A stretch of DNA of 64,000 bases from Elymus sibiricus (GCA_039707655.1 CM077670.1:145432001-145496000); one strand, 5' to 3'. Shown: positions 32,262 to 43,856, numbered from the stretch's first letter. Program-made: numbers and translations. The notes: generated from the sequence alone by a model not told the origin.

Positions 32262-34242
32262 AGCATTTTGGAAACTTTCCCAAAATCAAGAGGTGAACAG
32301 ACTTCCACGGTCTGAGTTAATCTCCAAAGGAACACCATGAAGATATAGTATTCAAGAGATATATAGCTCTGCTAACTGACTAGCAGTTATACTTTCCCGA
32401 ATAGGAAGGAAATGAGCTACTTTGGAAAGACGATCGATGACCACAAAGATAGCATTATTCCCTCTCTTGGTCCTGGGAAACCCGGTAATGAAGTCCATAC
32501 CGATTTTATCCCATTTCCACTCAGGAATAGCTAAGGGTTGAAGGGTGCCAGCAGGCTGTTGATGCTCTTCTTTAATGCGACAACAGACGTCGCAGTTAGC
32601 AATGAACTGAGCGATTTCTCTCTTCATCCTAGTCCACCAGAACCTCTGGCGTAGGTCCTGATACATTTTCGTACTACCGGGATGAATCATGAGAGGAGAT
32701 TCATGAGCCTCCTTAAGGATCAATTGGCGTAGATGTGGGTTCTTGGGAACCACCAAACGTTTCTCAAAGAAAACAACACTGCGATCATCCATAGCGAAAC
32801 ATTTAGCTGCCCTGCTAGCGATGTTCTCTTTGATCCGGGATATACCCTTATCACGCTTCTGGGCTGCTAAAATCTTGCAACGATTACCAAGAAGGTAATG
32901 TCGCCATGTTTTATGTGCATGGACTATAGCTGCAAGCTCTAGATCATGTGTGGGATAATTATCCTCATGTGGACGCAACTGTCGAGATGCATAGGCCATC
33001 ACATGACGATCCTGCATGAGTATGCAACCTAATCCTTGTCGCGAGGCATTGCAGTAGATAACAAAGTCCTTGGAGAAATCTGGTGGCACAAGCACGGGAG
33101 CAGAAGTCAGGCATCTTTTTAGTTCCTGAAAACTGTACTCGCACTGTGGGGTCCACTCGAACTTTTTTATCTTTCTTGAGGAGTTCAGTAAGAGGCTTCG
33201 CAACTTTGGAGAAGTTCGCGACGAAGCGACGACAATAGCTCGCTAAACCAAGAAAACTCCTAACTTGCTTGATCGATTCAGGTGGAGTCCAATTAAGAAT
33301 GGCCTGAACTCTCTCTGGATTGACATCAATACCTTTTCCAGAGATTACGTGGCCTAGATAGGTCACTTCTGGCAACCAGAGTTCGCATTTAGAGAATTTG
33401 GCGTAAAGGCGGTGCTCTCGAAGTTTCGTCAATACCAGCCTTAGATGTTCGACATGATCTTCCTTGTTCTTGGAGTAAATGAGTATATCATTGAGATAAA
33501 GCACGACGAATTTATCCAAGTACTCCATGAAGATCAAATTCATTAAGCGGGAGAAGGTGGCTGGGGCATTGGTTAAACCGAAGGACATGACTGTGTACTT
33601 GTATTGTCCATAACGAGTGACAAAAGCCATTTTGGGAATGTCCCCGTTCTTGATTTTGATTTGATGGTAGCCCAACCTCAAATCCATTTTGGAAAAGACT
33701 GAGGATCCAGCGAGCTGATCATATAGATCATTGATCCTGGTGAGTGGATACTTGTTCTTTATGGTGACCAGATTAACGGGTCGATAATCTACAACCATCC
33801 GATCCGTTCCATCCTTCTTCTTGACGAAGAGGATGGGGCAAGCCCAAGGAGAAGAACTAGGACGGATGAAACCCTTTTTCAAGGACTCATCGAGTTGTTT
33901 CTTAAGCTTGGCTAGCTCTAAGGGTGCCATCTTATAGGGTCTCCTAGAGATTGGGACAGTTCCTGGGACAAGATCTATCACGAACTCTACCTCCCTGTCA
34001 GGTGGAATGCCTGACAGTTCTTCTGGAAAGACATCCAGAAAGTCACGGACTACCGGAATATCTTCGAGGTCTGGAAGAGGGATGGGATTTAGAGAGTACA
34101 ACTGACGCTCGGACACTCGGGTCAAAACATTGACTATCTTGCCCGATGGGTGTGTAAGTTGAACAGATCTGGTGGAACAATCGATCTTAGCATAATGGGC
34201 TGCCATCCAGTCCATACCCAAGATGATGTTTATGTCTAAAGC
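32262..34242 (-). pseudogene. Pol of Tekay-like element E: RT, RNase H, partial integrase; inactive
   Basis: Pol follows gag in the same frame after a TAA at 34243-34245. RT is complete from the primer-grip region onward, but its active site reads YLND: AAT (Asn) at 33490-33492 replaces the first Asp of the xxDD motif. An extra A in a run (33163-33168) shifts the frame at LLKKDKK. RNase H continues in the next frame with YCNASRQG, where AAT at 33048-33050 replaces the catalytic Asp. A block of roughly 80-90 residues is missing near 32870, between RNase H and the integrase zinc finger. Integrase starts well ([30 protein letters not shown]) but has a stop near 32350. After the second motif region (LEINSDRGSLF) it ends against the 3' LTR at about 32262. 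No catalytic Glu or chromodomain remains. Confidence 0.9.
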
Positions 34243-35592
34243 TTAAGGGCTATCAAAGACGCAAGAAACAAGAATTTCATTTTCATGGCTCACTCGAGAA
34301 GTTTGCCATTTAGATCCAGGAGTTTGAATTACCATGGAAGTGGGCATATCACAAAATGTCGTGTTGTGTAACTGAGCATAACTTTCGGATATGAACGAAT
34401 GAGATGCTCCAGTATCGAAAAGAACGGATGCTGGATGACAATTAACAAGAAGCGTACCAAGAACGACATCGGGGTCATCATGAGCCCCATCGGCTGAGAC
34501 GTAGTTCACACGTCCACGTGAGGTAGGGGTTGGCTTAGCATAGTACATCTTTCCTGTTGGCTTACCACGGCCAATAGACTTTCCAGGCTGGTTGGAAGCA
34601 TTGTTCTGAGGACACTCACGCATATAGTGGCCTAACTCTCCGCACTTGAAACAAGTCACAGTGTTGGTACGCGGAGCAGCATTGGCGGCTGGTCCACCAT
34701 AAGTCTTGGGTGGTGTATACGGCTGGTTTCGGTGAGGCACCACATAGGATGGCCTCGGGGTATATCTGGGTGGCAGTGCCGTATTTGGGATCCACACCCG
34801 GCGCTTCTGTGGACCTGAGCCGGAGGATAAGCCAAAGTCACGCGGATGCTTGCGGGTTGCCTCGTAATCGGTTTGGCCAGTTTCTGCATTAATGGCCTTG
34901 TTCACCAGACTCTGGAAGGTGAGACACTCGTGCAGACGAAGATCACGATGGAGCTCAGGACTAAGTCGCTTCCGGAACCTAGCCTGTTTCTTGGCATCAG
35001 TGGACACTTCTTCAGGGGCATAGCGTGCAAGATTTCCAAACTCCCGACTGTAAGCATCTACAGTCATCTTTCCCTGGGTGAAGTTACAGAACTCCTCCCT
35101 CTTACGGTCCATCAGACCTTCTGGGATATGGTGCAGGCAGAAAGCTTCACTAAAGTCTCTCCAGGTAGTGACCTGACCAGCTGGGCGCATGGCCTCATAG
35201 TGCTCCCACCACAGACTAGCAGGACCTTCAACGTGGTAAGCAGCATAGGTGACCTTGTCAGCTTCAGCTACGTTAGCAGAACGTAGCTTGCATGTGATAC
35301 TGCAGAGCCAATCATCAGCGTCGAGTGGGTCGACGGAGTGATGGAAGGTGGGTGGATACAGCTTGATGAAGTCATGGATTGACACCGTGTCATTGCGCTG
35401 GTGGTGGGCTGTGTTCTGCTCAATGCGCTCAAGCAGACGGTTGGTTTCATGCTTGTTCCTTTCCACCTCTAGCATGACCTCAGCCAGAGAGGGTGGATGG
35501 GGAAGGTTCTCATTCCTAGCTCCACTTCCTTCCCCCTGCTCATGGGCAGCGGGGTTGATCCAAGTATTGACCATCCTGGGAAACAAAACCAC
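34243..35592 (-). CDS. Gag-protease polyprotein of Tekay-like element E (449 residues)
   Basis: This intact frame runs from ATG 35592 (a second ATG at residue 7, MVNTWINPAAHEQ, may be the real start) to TAA at 34243. It contains a retrotransposon gag domain (about residues 70-240, with WWEHYEAMRPAGQVTTWRDF), a CCHC knuckle CFKCGELGHYMREC (about residues 313-326) and the start of retropepsin with LFDTGASHSFIS (about residue 391), whose catalytic Asp is present. Gag would coat element RNA and the protease would cut the polyprotein. The TAA at 34243 lies inside the protease domain, before the ILGMDW motif, so it probably truncates an originally continuous gag-pol frame. The part that survives is unusually clean compared with the downstream pol. 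Confidence 0.85.
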   Translation of the reverse strand: MVLFPRMVNTWINPAAHEQGEGSGARNENLPHPPSLAEVMLEVERNKHETNRLLERIEQNTAHHQRNDTVSIHDFIKLYPPTFHHSVDPLDADDWLCSITCKLRSANVAEADKVTYAAYHVEGPASLWWEHYEAMRPAGQVTTWRDFSEAFCLHHIPEGLMDRKREEFCNFTQGKMTVDAYSREFGNLARYAPEEVSTDAKKQARFRKRLSPELHRDLRLHECLTFQSLVNKAINAETGQTDYEATRKHPRDFGLSSGSGPQKRRVWIPNTALPPRYTPRPSYVVPHRNQPYTPPKTYGGPAANAAPRTNTVTCFKCGELGHYMRECPQNNASNQPGKSIGRGKPTGKMYYAKPTPTSRGRVNYVSADGAHDDPDVVLGTLLVNCHPASVLFDTGASHSFISESYAQLHNTTFCDMPTSMVIQTPGSKWQTSRVSHENEILVSCVFDSP

Positions 35593-37119
35593 AGTTTAGA
35601 CAAGGATGACAATAACTCTAGCATAGTGTGCGGAATGTAATGGGCGGCATGGAATGCAGAGATGAACATCTATACAACATGGTAACAACGAAGATGCCAT
35701 ATCTATACCATCGGTCGTACACACCATAACATAGTTTAGTACAAGCCCAAGCTAGAGTACAAACTGTAGTGAAAGATGATACAACTCATCAAAGGCATTC
35801 CAAGCTCCTATACATTATTTATCTACGCCTCCGGAACTCAGTACACACCTAGTCATATCCCACAAGACACGCAGGACTGTGGTGGATACAACTACTACAA
35901 TACTACTACAACCACAACTACCTCAGGCATCTTCATAGTAATCCTCGTAGAGGTTACCACCGTGGCCCAGAAGCTGAACGTGAGGATCTGGAAACTCTCT
36001 AGCCTGTGGAGCCTGTGGTCCGTAAGGACACGGATGTGGCCTAGGTTCCACAGCTGGTGGTCGAAGAGGTCCACGTGGAGGTGTGACATCTCCGACATCG
36101 GGCCAATCCATGCGGTCGGGCAGCTGAAACCGCACTAGGTACAGCGCATCCATATCAAGGTATCATGTCTGGACGACGGGTGCAAGCTGTGTCAAGGTAG
36201 TCCAATGGTGTGCTCGTAAAGTATAGAGCTCCATTCAAAGGGCACAGACCTCACGATCCCTGTCCTCCAATATCTGTGCAACAGTCTGGAGTCTCGGCTC
36301 CTCATGAGCGCCATCAGTGTAGACACCAGTAAGATAGCCCTCCTCGCCTGGGAGTGATGCTGGCATATAACTGAACTCGGTGTTCTGAAGCAATGCGTGC
36401 CTAACTTGAATTATGGTCATCATGGAATAGGCCGCATCCTGAACAGACATCTCGATAGTAACTCCGAGCCCATAAGATCAGTGGATAGGATCTGCAGCTC
36501 CAGGATACGAGGGATATATTCTGACAGTGCAGAGGTACTGGCTCTGATTGAAGTCCCGATACTACTCCTCCACTGTGTACTCAGGGTACCAGCGGTAACC
36601 GGCCTCAATCATGACACGAACTAGCATGGCTGTATGACCTGGCACATCAATGCACCGGGTCAGACGGACAACCTGATGAGGGGTGCGAGAACCCATCTGA
36701 AACACGAAATAATGCAAAGGCATTAGAATTTCTAGGACAAATTGGATAGCATAACGACTGTAAATGCTCAAAAAAGATTGAGACATCCTGCAAAATGGTA
36801 GCATAACCACTCAACATCATAATATCAAGGTTCCGAGACTAACTGTTAACACACGGAGATACTAGAAACTGAACTGAGACTTGAATCCATCATTCCTATA
36901 AGTCTACGGATTAGTAACACGTGATCCTGGTAGATAGATGAAAAGCCTAGTTCTTAATCCCCATAGAAAAGACGAGGGTGACTCAGAAAGAATGACACGA
37001 GAAGAGAAGTAAAAAGAGCCTTACGTTCCCTTCCCACAATCAATTCCCTTATATATAACTAAAGCATTTCTAGACTCGATATCGACCAGTTTGGCTTGAT
37101 GATCCTACAGGCAACCAGG
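35593..37119 (-). other. 5' leader of element E
   Basis: A 1.5 kb leader separates the PBS from gag. Apart from the broken leader ORF (35923-36696) it holds no recognisable domain. Both 36697-37119 and 35593-35922 appear non-coding. Confidence 0.6.
35923..36696 (-). pseudogene. Leader ORF between PBS and gag of Tekay-like element E
   Basis: Between the PBS and gag, the minus strand holds a frame starting MGSRTPHQVVRLTRCIDVPG at 36696. It is broken by stops at 36562 and 36235 plus smaller ones near 36170 and 36450, and ends NLYEDYYEDA at 35923. A splice-acceptor-like GTGTTTCAG lies just before 36696, so it may be a second exon. It is in the same frame as gag. I know no enzymatic motif in it; such leader ORFs occur in grass long-LTR Gypsy elements and their function is unknown. 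The separate element at 52305 has an ORF in the equivalent place. Confidence 0.55.
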
Positions 37120-37133
37120 CTCTGATGCCAATG
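37120..37133 (-). other. Primer binding site of element E
   Basis: The minus strand reads TTGGCATCAGAGCC just inside the LTR end at 37135. It resembles the methionine-tRNA-type TGGTATCAGAGC with one C for T. It sets the element's orientation. Confidence 0.75.
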
Positions 37134-37134
37134 C

Positions 37135-40100
37135 TGTCAGGACCCCGATCCTAAGTCACACCGATCTAGCATGTAACACATCATATCACTTTGTGGCCTC
37201 ACACACGGTAACCCACAGCTGCCGCTTTTACCTTCACCGGGACCGTTTGCGTCTTTTGGCTCACGTATATGATTATGTCGCCAGCATCCATATGACAGAG
37301 AACCCGGGCCGACATAACTAGTCTTAAACCAAGGTGGCACAAACTTACAGGGACAGGCATACAAGACCCAGCAATGCAGGTGTCGGTCATCAGCGTGTGC
37401 AACCGAGTCATAGCAAGCTACAAGGACTCCAGTAAAACACCGCGTGACATTTCCCTGAAGGGACAGACACAGGAGCAAAGAAGGACACATGCCGGTCAAT
37501 CCACGTGTTCCGGAGCAGTAGCAAGCTACCAAGGCTCAGTGGAAGCACTAGGAGGCATTTCCCCATAAGAAAGGCTACCAAGAATAAACAACTAGGTGTC
37601 GAATCCCACACATACCAAGCATTTCAATCACATACACACAATATGCTCGATATGTGTAAATACAACATGGCATCACAACAAAACTCTACGACTCAAAGTA
37701 TTTATTTAGGAGGCTCCGAAGAGCCATACATAACATATCCATATAGGTAGGGGTCACATGACCCAACACTCAAGTCATACAAGCATACAAGCACAAGCGG
37801 AAGCTTAACTTGTCTGGGTACAGACAACTAGAAAGGAAAAAGGATGTAGAAGCCTGCCTATCTACAAAGACCCTTCACAGGCATAGGATTGCCACCTGGG
37901 TAGCAAGTCACTCGTCAACATCGAGGTCTATATAGAATCCGTCAGTGTTCTCGGGGTTCTCCTCTGCAGCAGTTTATTAAGCAAACGTGAGTACAAAGGT
38001 ACTCAGCAAGACTTACATCAGATCTAACTACTCATGCAATAGTATCAACAAAGGGGGTAGTGGTGTTTATTGCAGCAAGCCAGCTTTGACTCTTGGCTAT
38101 CCTGTACTACGACTACCAGTAATTTGATTAAGATGCGATAGCGCACACGAGTCCACTAATCACCATGACAATACACTACCGTGGATCCTCTCCCGTCTGC
38201 CTACGAGCGGGCCATCCACGGCACTCACACTTGTCTTGATACTTATATGAGTAACCATTCAAGTTGTCTACGAACAACATATGTTCCCAAGTAGTCCATA
38301 ACTGAGGACGCGGCTATTCAAATAGTTTGATAACCCTGCAGGGGTGTACTTCTTCACACATGTGTCCACCACTTAGCGCCTGCACATGTCATGTGCTCGG
38401 CAGACTTCAAGCGAAAGCCGGCGGGGGTGTAGACCACGACCTAACCAACCACACAAATCTCTAGTCCAGGTTTATCGCCTATTTGAGTTCCATCCGCAAG
38501 GAAGTCCGGCCGAGGTTTCCACTACAGCCCCAAACGATATGTGCAGGGTTCCCAAGCCCACCAAACAAGTGCCTCGGTACACCGTGCCACTTGCCTACTA
38601 CATCATAGCCTACCCTAAGGTCAGTGCTACGCACGGCCTCCAGTATACTACAAACACCAGAAACTACTTGCAACTCCTGGACAGAGTACAGGGCGATCAA
38701 TAAGTCGAGCGGGGTCATATTTCAGGGCCCAATGTGTGGTATTAGCTGATCTTGGATCACATACACGGAACTCAGTTCTTAAGGACGGTTCCAATGAAAC
38801 AACCCACCATGTACTCCTACATGGCCTCTCATCGATACCTTTACCAAAACAGGTTCAACACTTCACTCTCATTACCGAACACAACCATTTCACTCCAATC
38901 CATCACCCAGATGAACCAGACCAGACACAACTCTAAGTGTAGCAGGCATGGCATGGTAGGAATACAACATGGGCTCAAACAACTCCTACACATGCTAGTG
39001 GGTTTCAGCTATTTACTGTGGCAATGACCGGTCATGCAGAGGAAAGGGGTTCAGCTACCGCAGCAAATAGCAGTTGAAACGATGTTGTCTTAATGCAGTA
39101 AAAGAGAGGAGGAGCAAGACGATGGGTTTGTATCGAAATGTTCAATGGGGGTTGCTTGCCAGACAGAGTGGTAGAAGGGTACTGCCCTTCAGCTGGATAC
39201 TCATGAATATCCTCGGGAGCAGAACTTACCGTGGAGAACATACTGAAGATACAATCAATACATGGCAATATGCAACATTATGATGAATGATCATGACATG
39301 GCAAAATGTATGTGTTTGAGCTAATGCATCTAGCAACAGAATGGTTTGAGTTGATTTGAACCAAGGGTTCAAAATCAACCCCCTTATATAGTATTTCAAA
39401 TACCATTTTGTTGTTTTAACCTAAACAATAGCTTAAGTAGCTTTAACATGCATGAAAGTGATACCAATGGATAGATTGGATTTTTCTAATCATTTTTCAT
39501 ATATAAATCTTTTCCATCCGAGTTACGGTTGATTTATTATGAATTTTTGAAGTTTGAATCATTTTTTGGATTTTCCTGGTTATTCTAAATAAACTAAATC
39601 CAGTAAATGATTTACTATGTTAGCATGACATCAGGATGACGTCAGCAGTCAACACGGGCGGTCTAGGTCAAACTGACCAATGGGACCCGCATGTCAGTCT
39701 CTCATCTAATTAAAAGGGTTAATTAGTGCTAAAATAATCCTAATCCTAAATTAGTTAGGGCATGGGCCCACATGTCAGTGGGTCAGCGGGTTAATTAAAT
39801 TTGATTAAAAACTTAACCAGAAATTAGCAGGGCTGGGGCCCACCTGTCAGTGACCCAGGGGAGTCAAACCCCTGGTCAACCGGGTCAAACCCGCCGGTCA
39901 AATGGGTCAATCCCACCGACGTTTAGCCACCGGCGGGGTCAGACGTGGTGGAGCGCTGTGGGATTCGGCTATGGTGCCCCGTTCGATGCGTGGCTAGGCT
40001 CGTTGGAGAGCTCTCGTCGGTGCGCATCGAATGGGGGTGGTGGCCGGGCCAGTGGTGGCCGGAGCTGACGGTGGTGAGCTCGACAACGGCGGCGGGAGTT

Positions 40101-41272
40101 CGGGTGTGCTCGGGGATGTCACTGCGGCGTGCAAACGAGCGAGGCGAGGTGCTAGCGAGGCTCTACGCGAGGCGACGACCACGTTGGGCACGCGCCCGGG
40201 ACCAAATGGTCACCGGAGCGTCGCTGGCTGCGAGCTCAGGCGGCGGCGTGTTCGGCCACGAGCGAAGCAACGGCTACGGCGAGCCTACGGGGAAAAGGAG
40301 AGGAGGGTTCGGGGGAGAGGCTCACGGCAGTCACGACGAGCAGGTCCGCGAGCTCGGGGAGACGTCGGAGCGAGCGGAACGGCGGAGGCGATCTCGGGGC
40401 AGAGATGGCGGCGTCGAGCTCGATGGTGACGTTTCCCGGCGTCCGGCGATGCGTGGCTCTGCGAGGAGGCGTAGGGCGTCGAGGCGGACCTCGTAGACAC
40501 GGCGAGGGATCGAGGGGGAGGCGGTGTCTACGCGTGCGGAGACGGCGAGCGAACGGCGGCTTCAGCCATGGCGTCCAGAGGCGATGGAGAGAGCAGGGAG
40601 GGGAGTGAGGGGGTCGGCCCGATCCAGACAGCAGCGGGGAGAACAACCACGACATCGCGCTGGCCGGGGATGCAGGCAGGCAGCCTGGTGGCGTCGCCCG
40701 CTGGGCGTGCACGCGCGTGAGCCACGCACTCGGCCGACTGGCGCCGGGGGGAGGACGACTGGCGCGGCCAGTGGGCTGGGCCGGCATAGGTAAGTGGCCA
40801 AGGTGAGGTTCCCTCTCTCTCTCTCTCTTTGCCATTTTTGTTCTGTTTTCTAATTTTCTTTTCTGTTTTTGATTTAGTGAAAATACTAAACCATTTTATT
40901 AAATCCTGAAAATAATTGTGGGCACTTTTAGAATTATTTCCAACAGCCCGCAACTGTTTACAGAATTATTTGAGCATTTAAAATATTTATAGCATTTAAA
41001 TGCCCAAATCCAAATACTTTATGATTTAATTCAAAAATCCAAGATGACCTAGAAAAATGTGAACCATTTTTGGCAGAGGTTTTCACCCAATTCAAAAATG
41101 ATGAACTTTTCTGAAGGGCATTTTGGGTTCATTGAAAATATTTTCAGTTGAGCCTAGTTTTCCAGAGGGGTGCTAGGGTTTGTTAATTCCCCATTTCAAA
41201 TTTAATTGAAATTTAGCCATGATGCAGCAAGCAAGACTAACCCAAGTGCATTACTAAACTCGGGTTGTGACA
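37135..41272 (-). repeat. 5' LTR of Tekay-like element E (4138 bp)
   Basis: On the minus strand it begins TGTCACAACCC at 41272 and ends GGGGTCCTGACA at 37135. It is the mate of 28140-32252. A TATAAAT on the minus strand at 40991-40985, just upstream of the GC-rich block, is a weak candidate promoter. Long frames in 39850-40850 are composition artefacts. Confidence 0.92.
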
Positions 41273-42620
41273 AAACACGATAAAAAATTATCGAGATTTA
41301 TTTCGGAATATATGTGATTTTTGGGAAAAAGAATCAACGCGAGACGATGCCCGAGGGGCCCACAAGCTCGAGGGGCGCGCCCCCCTACCCAGGGCACGCC
41401 TGGCAGGCTTGTGGTGCCCCTTAAAGGCGGTTGGGGCCCTTCTTCTTCTGCAAGAAAGATAATATCCGGAAGAAAATCCCCTCAAAATTTCAGCCCAATC
41501 GGAGTTACGGATCTCCGAGAATATAAGAAACGGTGAAGGGCCAGGAAGTAGGAGCGCGAAACAGAAGAGAAACAGAGAGAGAGATCCAATCTCGGAGGGC
41601 TCCTGCCCTCCAGGAGCCATGGCAGATATTGACCAGAGGGGAAACTCTCCTCCCATCTAGGGGGGAGGCCAAGCAAGAAGAAGAAGGAGGGGGGCTCTCT
41701 CCCCCTCTCTCCCGGTGGTGCCGAAACGCCGCCGGGGCAACCATCGTGACGGCGATCTACACAAACAACTTCACCGCCGTCAACACCAACTCTCTCCCCC
41801 TCTATGCAGCGGTGTAACACCTCTTCTCCCCGCTGTAATCTCCACTTAAACATGGTGCTTAACGCTATATATTATTATCCAATGATATGTGGCAATCGTA
41901 TGATGTTTGAGTAGATTTGTTTTGTCCTATGGGTTGATTGATGATCGTGATTGGTTTGAGTTGTATGTTTTGTTTTGGTGCTGTCCTATGGTGCCCTCCG
42001 TGTCGCGCAAGCATGAGGGATTACCGCTGTAGGGTGTTCCAGTACGTTCATAATTCTCTTATGGTGGGTTGCGTGAGTGACTGATACACAAACCCAAGTA
42101 AGGGGGTTGTTGCGTATGGGAGTAAAGAGGAATTGTTACTTAATGCTATGGTTGGGTTTTACCTTAATGATCTTTGGTAGTTGCGGATGCTTGCTAGAGT
42201 TCTAATCATAAGTGCAAATGATCCAAGTACGGAAAGTATGTTAGCGCATGCCTCTCCCTCATATAAAATTGCAATAATGATTACTGGTCTAGTTATCGAT
42301 TGCCTAGGGACAAATCTTTCTCTTGTGTTACAAAAAGCTTTCTACTAAACAACTAACTTTTATTATCTTGCAATTTACTTGTAGTTTTATTATTGCTAAG
42401 TACTTCTAGTTTTATCCTTGCAAACTTATCCTTACACCTACAAAGTAGTTTTATTCTTGTTCTAGGTAAAGCGAACGTTAAGTGTGTGTAGACTTGTATC
42501 AGTGGTCGATAGAACTTGAAGAGAATATTAATTCTACCTTTAGCTCCTCGTTGGGTTCGACACTCTTATTTATCGAGAAAGGCTACAACTGATCCCCTAT
42601 ACTTGTGGGTTATCAGACAA

Positions 42621-42890
42621 CAACATGTCGATTATGCTTGGAAGACCCTTTTTGAATACTGCAGGGGCTGTTATTGAGTGCAAGAAAAGCAAAGTCACTT
42701 TTCATGTCAATGGTAATGAGAATATACGGTTTATTTTCCAAAGAAACAAAGTTCAGTGAATGGTGTTAACTGTAGCATAAAAGTTTCGACAATCACTATT
42801 GGAGGTTTCAAATTTCCTCTTCCTATCGTCAAAAAGAAGTATGAAATTCTTATTGTTGGGAAGATGCATATCCCCGTTGAGGTAACTTAG
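42621..42890 (+). pseudogene. Athila-type gag-protease polyprotein, right segment
   Basis: Directly after element B and its duplication, the interrupted frame resumes (NMSIMLGRPFLNTAGAVIEC), completing the retropepsin-like domain begun at 8261-8882. A one-base gain near 42735 shifts the frame, so the first frame stops at 42757. The second frame continues (GGFKFPLPIVKKKYEI) to a stop at 42888-42890. No RT follows, so the polyprotein seems to end after the protease, as in non-autonomous Athila derivatives, or the rest is lost. Its position proves the nesting order. Confidence 0.85.
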
Positions 42891-43279
42891 TGCTATACGA
42901 AATTTCTTCGGTTTCATGTTACTTGGAAATAGTTTGTTAATAAGACATGATCAACCTTATTAATGGATTCTTTTTTAGGGGCATGTGGTCGATGAACTTA
43001 GTAAGCACAACTTTCTGTAATTATAGTTTGCTCTCTGTTATTCATAGTTTAATAAAGTAAAATGCCATGATTATCCTGTTTTCTGAATTATCCGTGCAAT
43101 AAAAAGTGACCCAAAAATAAAAGTGCTCGGAATGTCCTAAAATTTTAACATGATTTTTTCTGGAATATTTAAGAATTTTTGGCACTGAATACATCACAAG
43201 GGGGGTGCCCCTATTGCTGACAAGGCAACAGGGCGCGGCCACCCCCTGGACGCGCCAAGATACCTTGTGGGTCCCATAG
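42891..43279 (+). other. Athila-element tail and start of degraded LTR of element H
   Basis: AT-rich, non-coding. From about 43100 the sequence resembles the LTR at 47507-47922, sharing a block with ACAAGGCAACAGGGCG and CCACCCCCTGG (43215-43272 versus 47735-47800). The LTR's TGATACG start is not found, so it is 5'-truncated or too diverged. It is cut at 43279 by the Cassandra insertion. Confidence 0.5.
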
Positions 43280-43395
43280 TGTAACGCCCCGAACACACCC
43301 GCCGGTGGTCGTTACTCCTGGCGAGATCTTGACTGGTCTCACAGATCAATACTAGTCTTTCCTGCGCACTTTGTCCTCACTCGTGCGCACCTGGG

Positions 43396-43474
43396 AGCAA
43401 CTTCCCGGTCGGTCACCCATCCTGAAATTACTCCAAGCTGAGCACGCTTAACTTTGGAGTTCTGTCCGAATGGG
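43396..43474 (-). promoter_or_regulatory. 5S rRNA-like internal promoter region in Cassandra LTR (3' LTR)
   Basis: The minus strand contains AGAACTCCAAAGTTAAGCGT (box A region of 5S genes) and GGATGGGTGACC with GGGAAGT (box C region). The spacing resembles a 5S gene, but the ends of a real 5S gene are missing, so it is not an rRNA gene. Confidence 0.88.
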
Positions 43475-43856
43475 CTCCCGGAAAAGAAGGAATTCATTAT
43501 TGATATGAGTAGTCTATCATCCCTATTAAGCCAGTCTATCACATACACCCCCACTTAGAGGAACCGACGTCCTCGTCGGGCCACAGGAACGTTCCCTCTT
43601 GGCACATATGTCTGTGCATCTAGTCCAGCACATGTGCCATGCCGTGTGCCACGACGGGTCACAAACGTCATGCACAACATGACCGCGCACCTGTCCGCAA
43701 ACATCCATGTAACCGCGAGGGTCGGTTCTGATACCAACTTCTAACGCCCCGGACACACACACGCCGGCGGTCGTTACTCCTGGCGAGATCTAGACTGGCC
43801 TCACAGATCAATACTAGTCTTTTCTGCGCACTTTGTCCTTACTCATGCGCACCCAG

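Larger units (their letters stand above)
28140..41272 (-). mobile_element. Tekay-like Gypsy retrotransposon E with 4.1 kb LTRs (13.1 kb)
   Basis: The ends are TGTCAGGACC (28140) and GGGTTGTGACA (41272), flanked by AAACG/AAACA. The two LTRs (28140-32252 and 37135-41272) align throughout. The element reads on the minus strand: 5' LTR on the right, PBS, leader ORF, gag-protease, RT, RNase H, partial integrase, then directly the 3' LTR. Tekay/Del chromovirus assignment is inferred from the gag sequence, methionine-type PBS and very long LTRs. The chromodomain region is deleted, so this cannot be confirmed. Pol is mutated at two catalytic positions and carries deletions, so the copy is dead. Confidence 0.9.
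8883..42615 (+). mobile_element. Nested composite: non-autonomous Athila-like element B with three insertions
   Basis: Element B starts TGATACGTCTC at 8883 and ends GGGTTATCA at 42615, flanked by GACGA (8878-8882) and GACAA (42616-42620), a target duplication with one mismatch. Removing B rejoins the Athila-type frame in phase (...PEDD|NMSIMLGRPF...). Net LTR lengths after subtracting nested insertions are about 1515 bp (5') and 1526 bp (3'). B's own internal region is only about 4 kb and has a PBS, one 445-residue ORF and a purine tract (AGCTTGGGGATGA) before the 3' LTR, but no gag or pol, so it is non-autonomous. Nested inside are CACTA 9649-12378, Tat element 15326-26164 and Tekay-like element 28140-41272. 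Confidence 0.9.
27952..42615 (+). repeat. 3' LTR of element B, split by Tekay-like element E
   Basis: The LTR consists of 27952-28139 plus 41278-42615 (about 1526 bp). The interruption carries the duplicated flanks AAACG (28135-28139) and AAACA (41273-41277). It lacks the CACTA insertion found in the 5' LTR. It ends GTGGGTTATCA at 42615 followed by GACAA. Confidence 0.9.

Noticed and set aside
43396..43474. Possible functional 5S rRNA gene
   Set aside because: Only the inner part of 5S is present, it is duplicated inside short LTRs, and the surrounding TRIM structure explains it.
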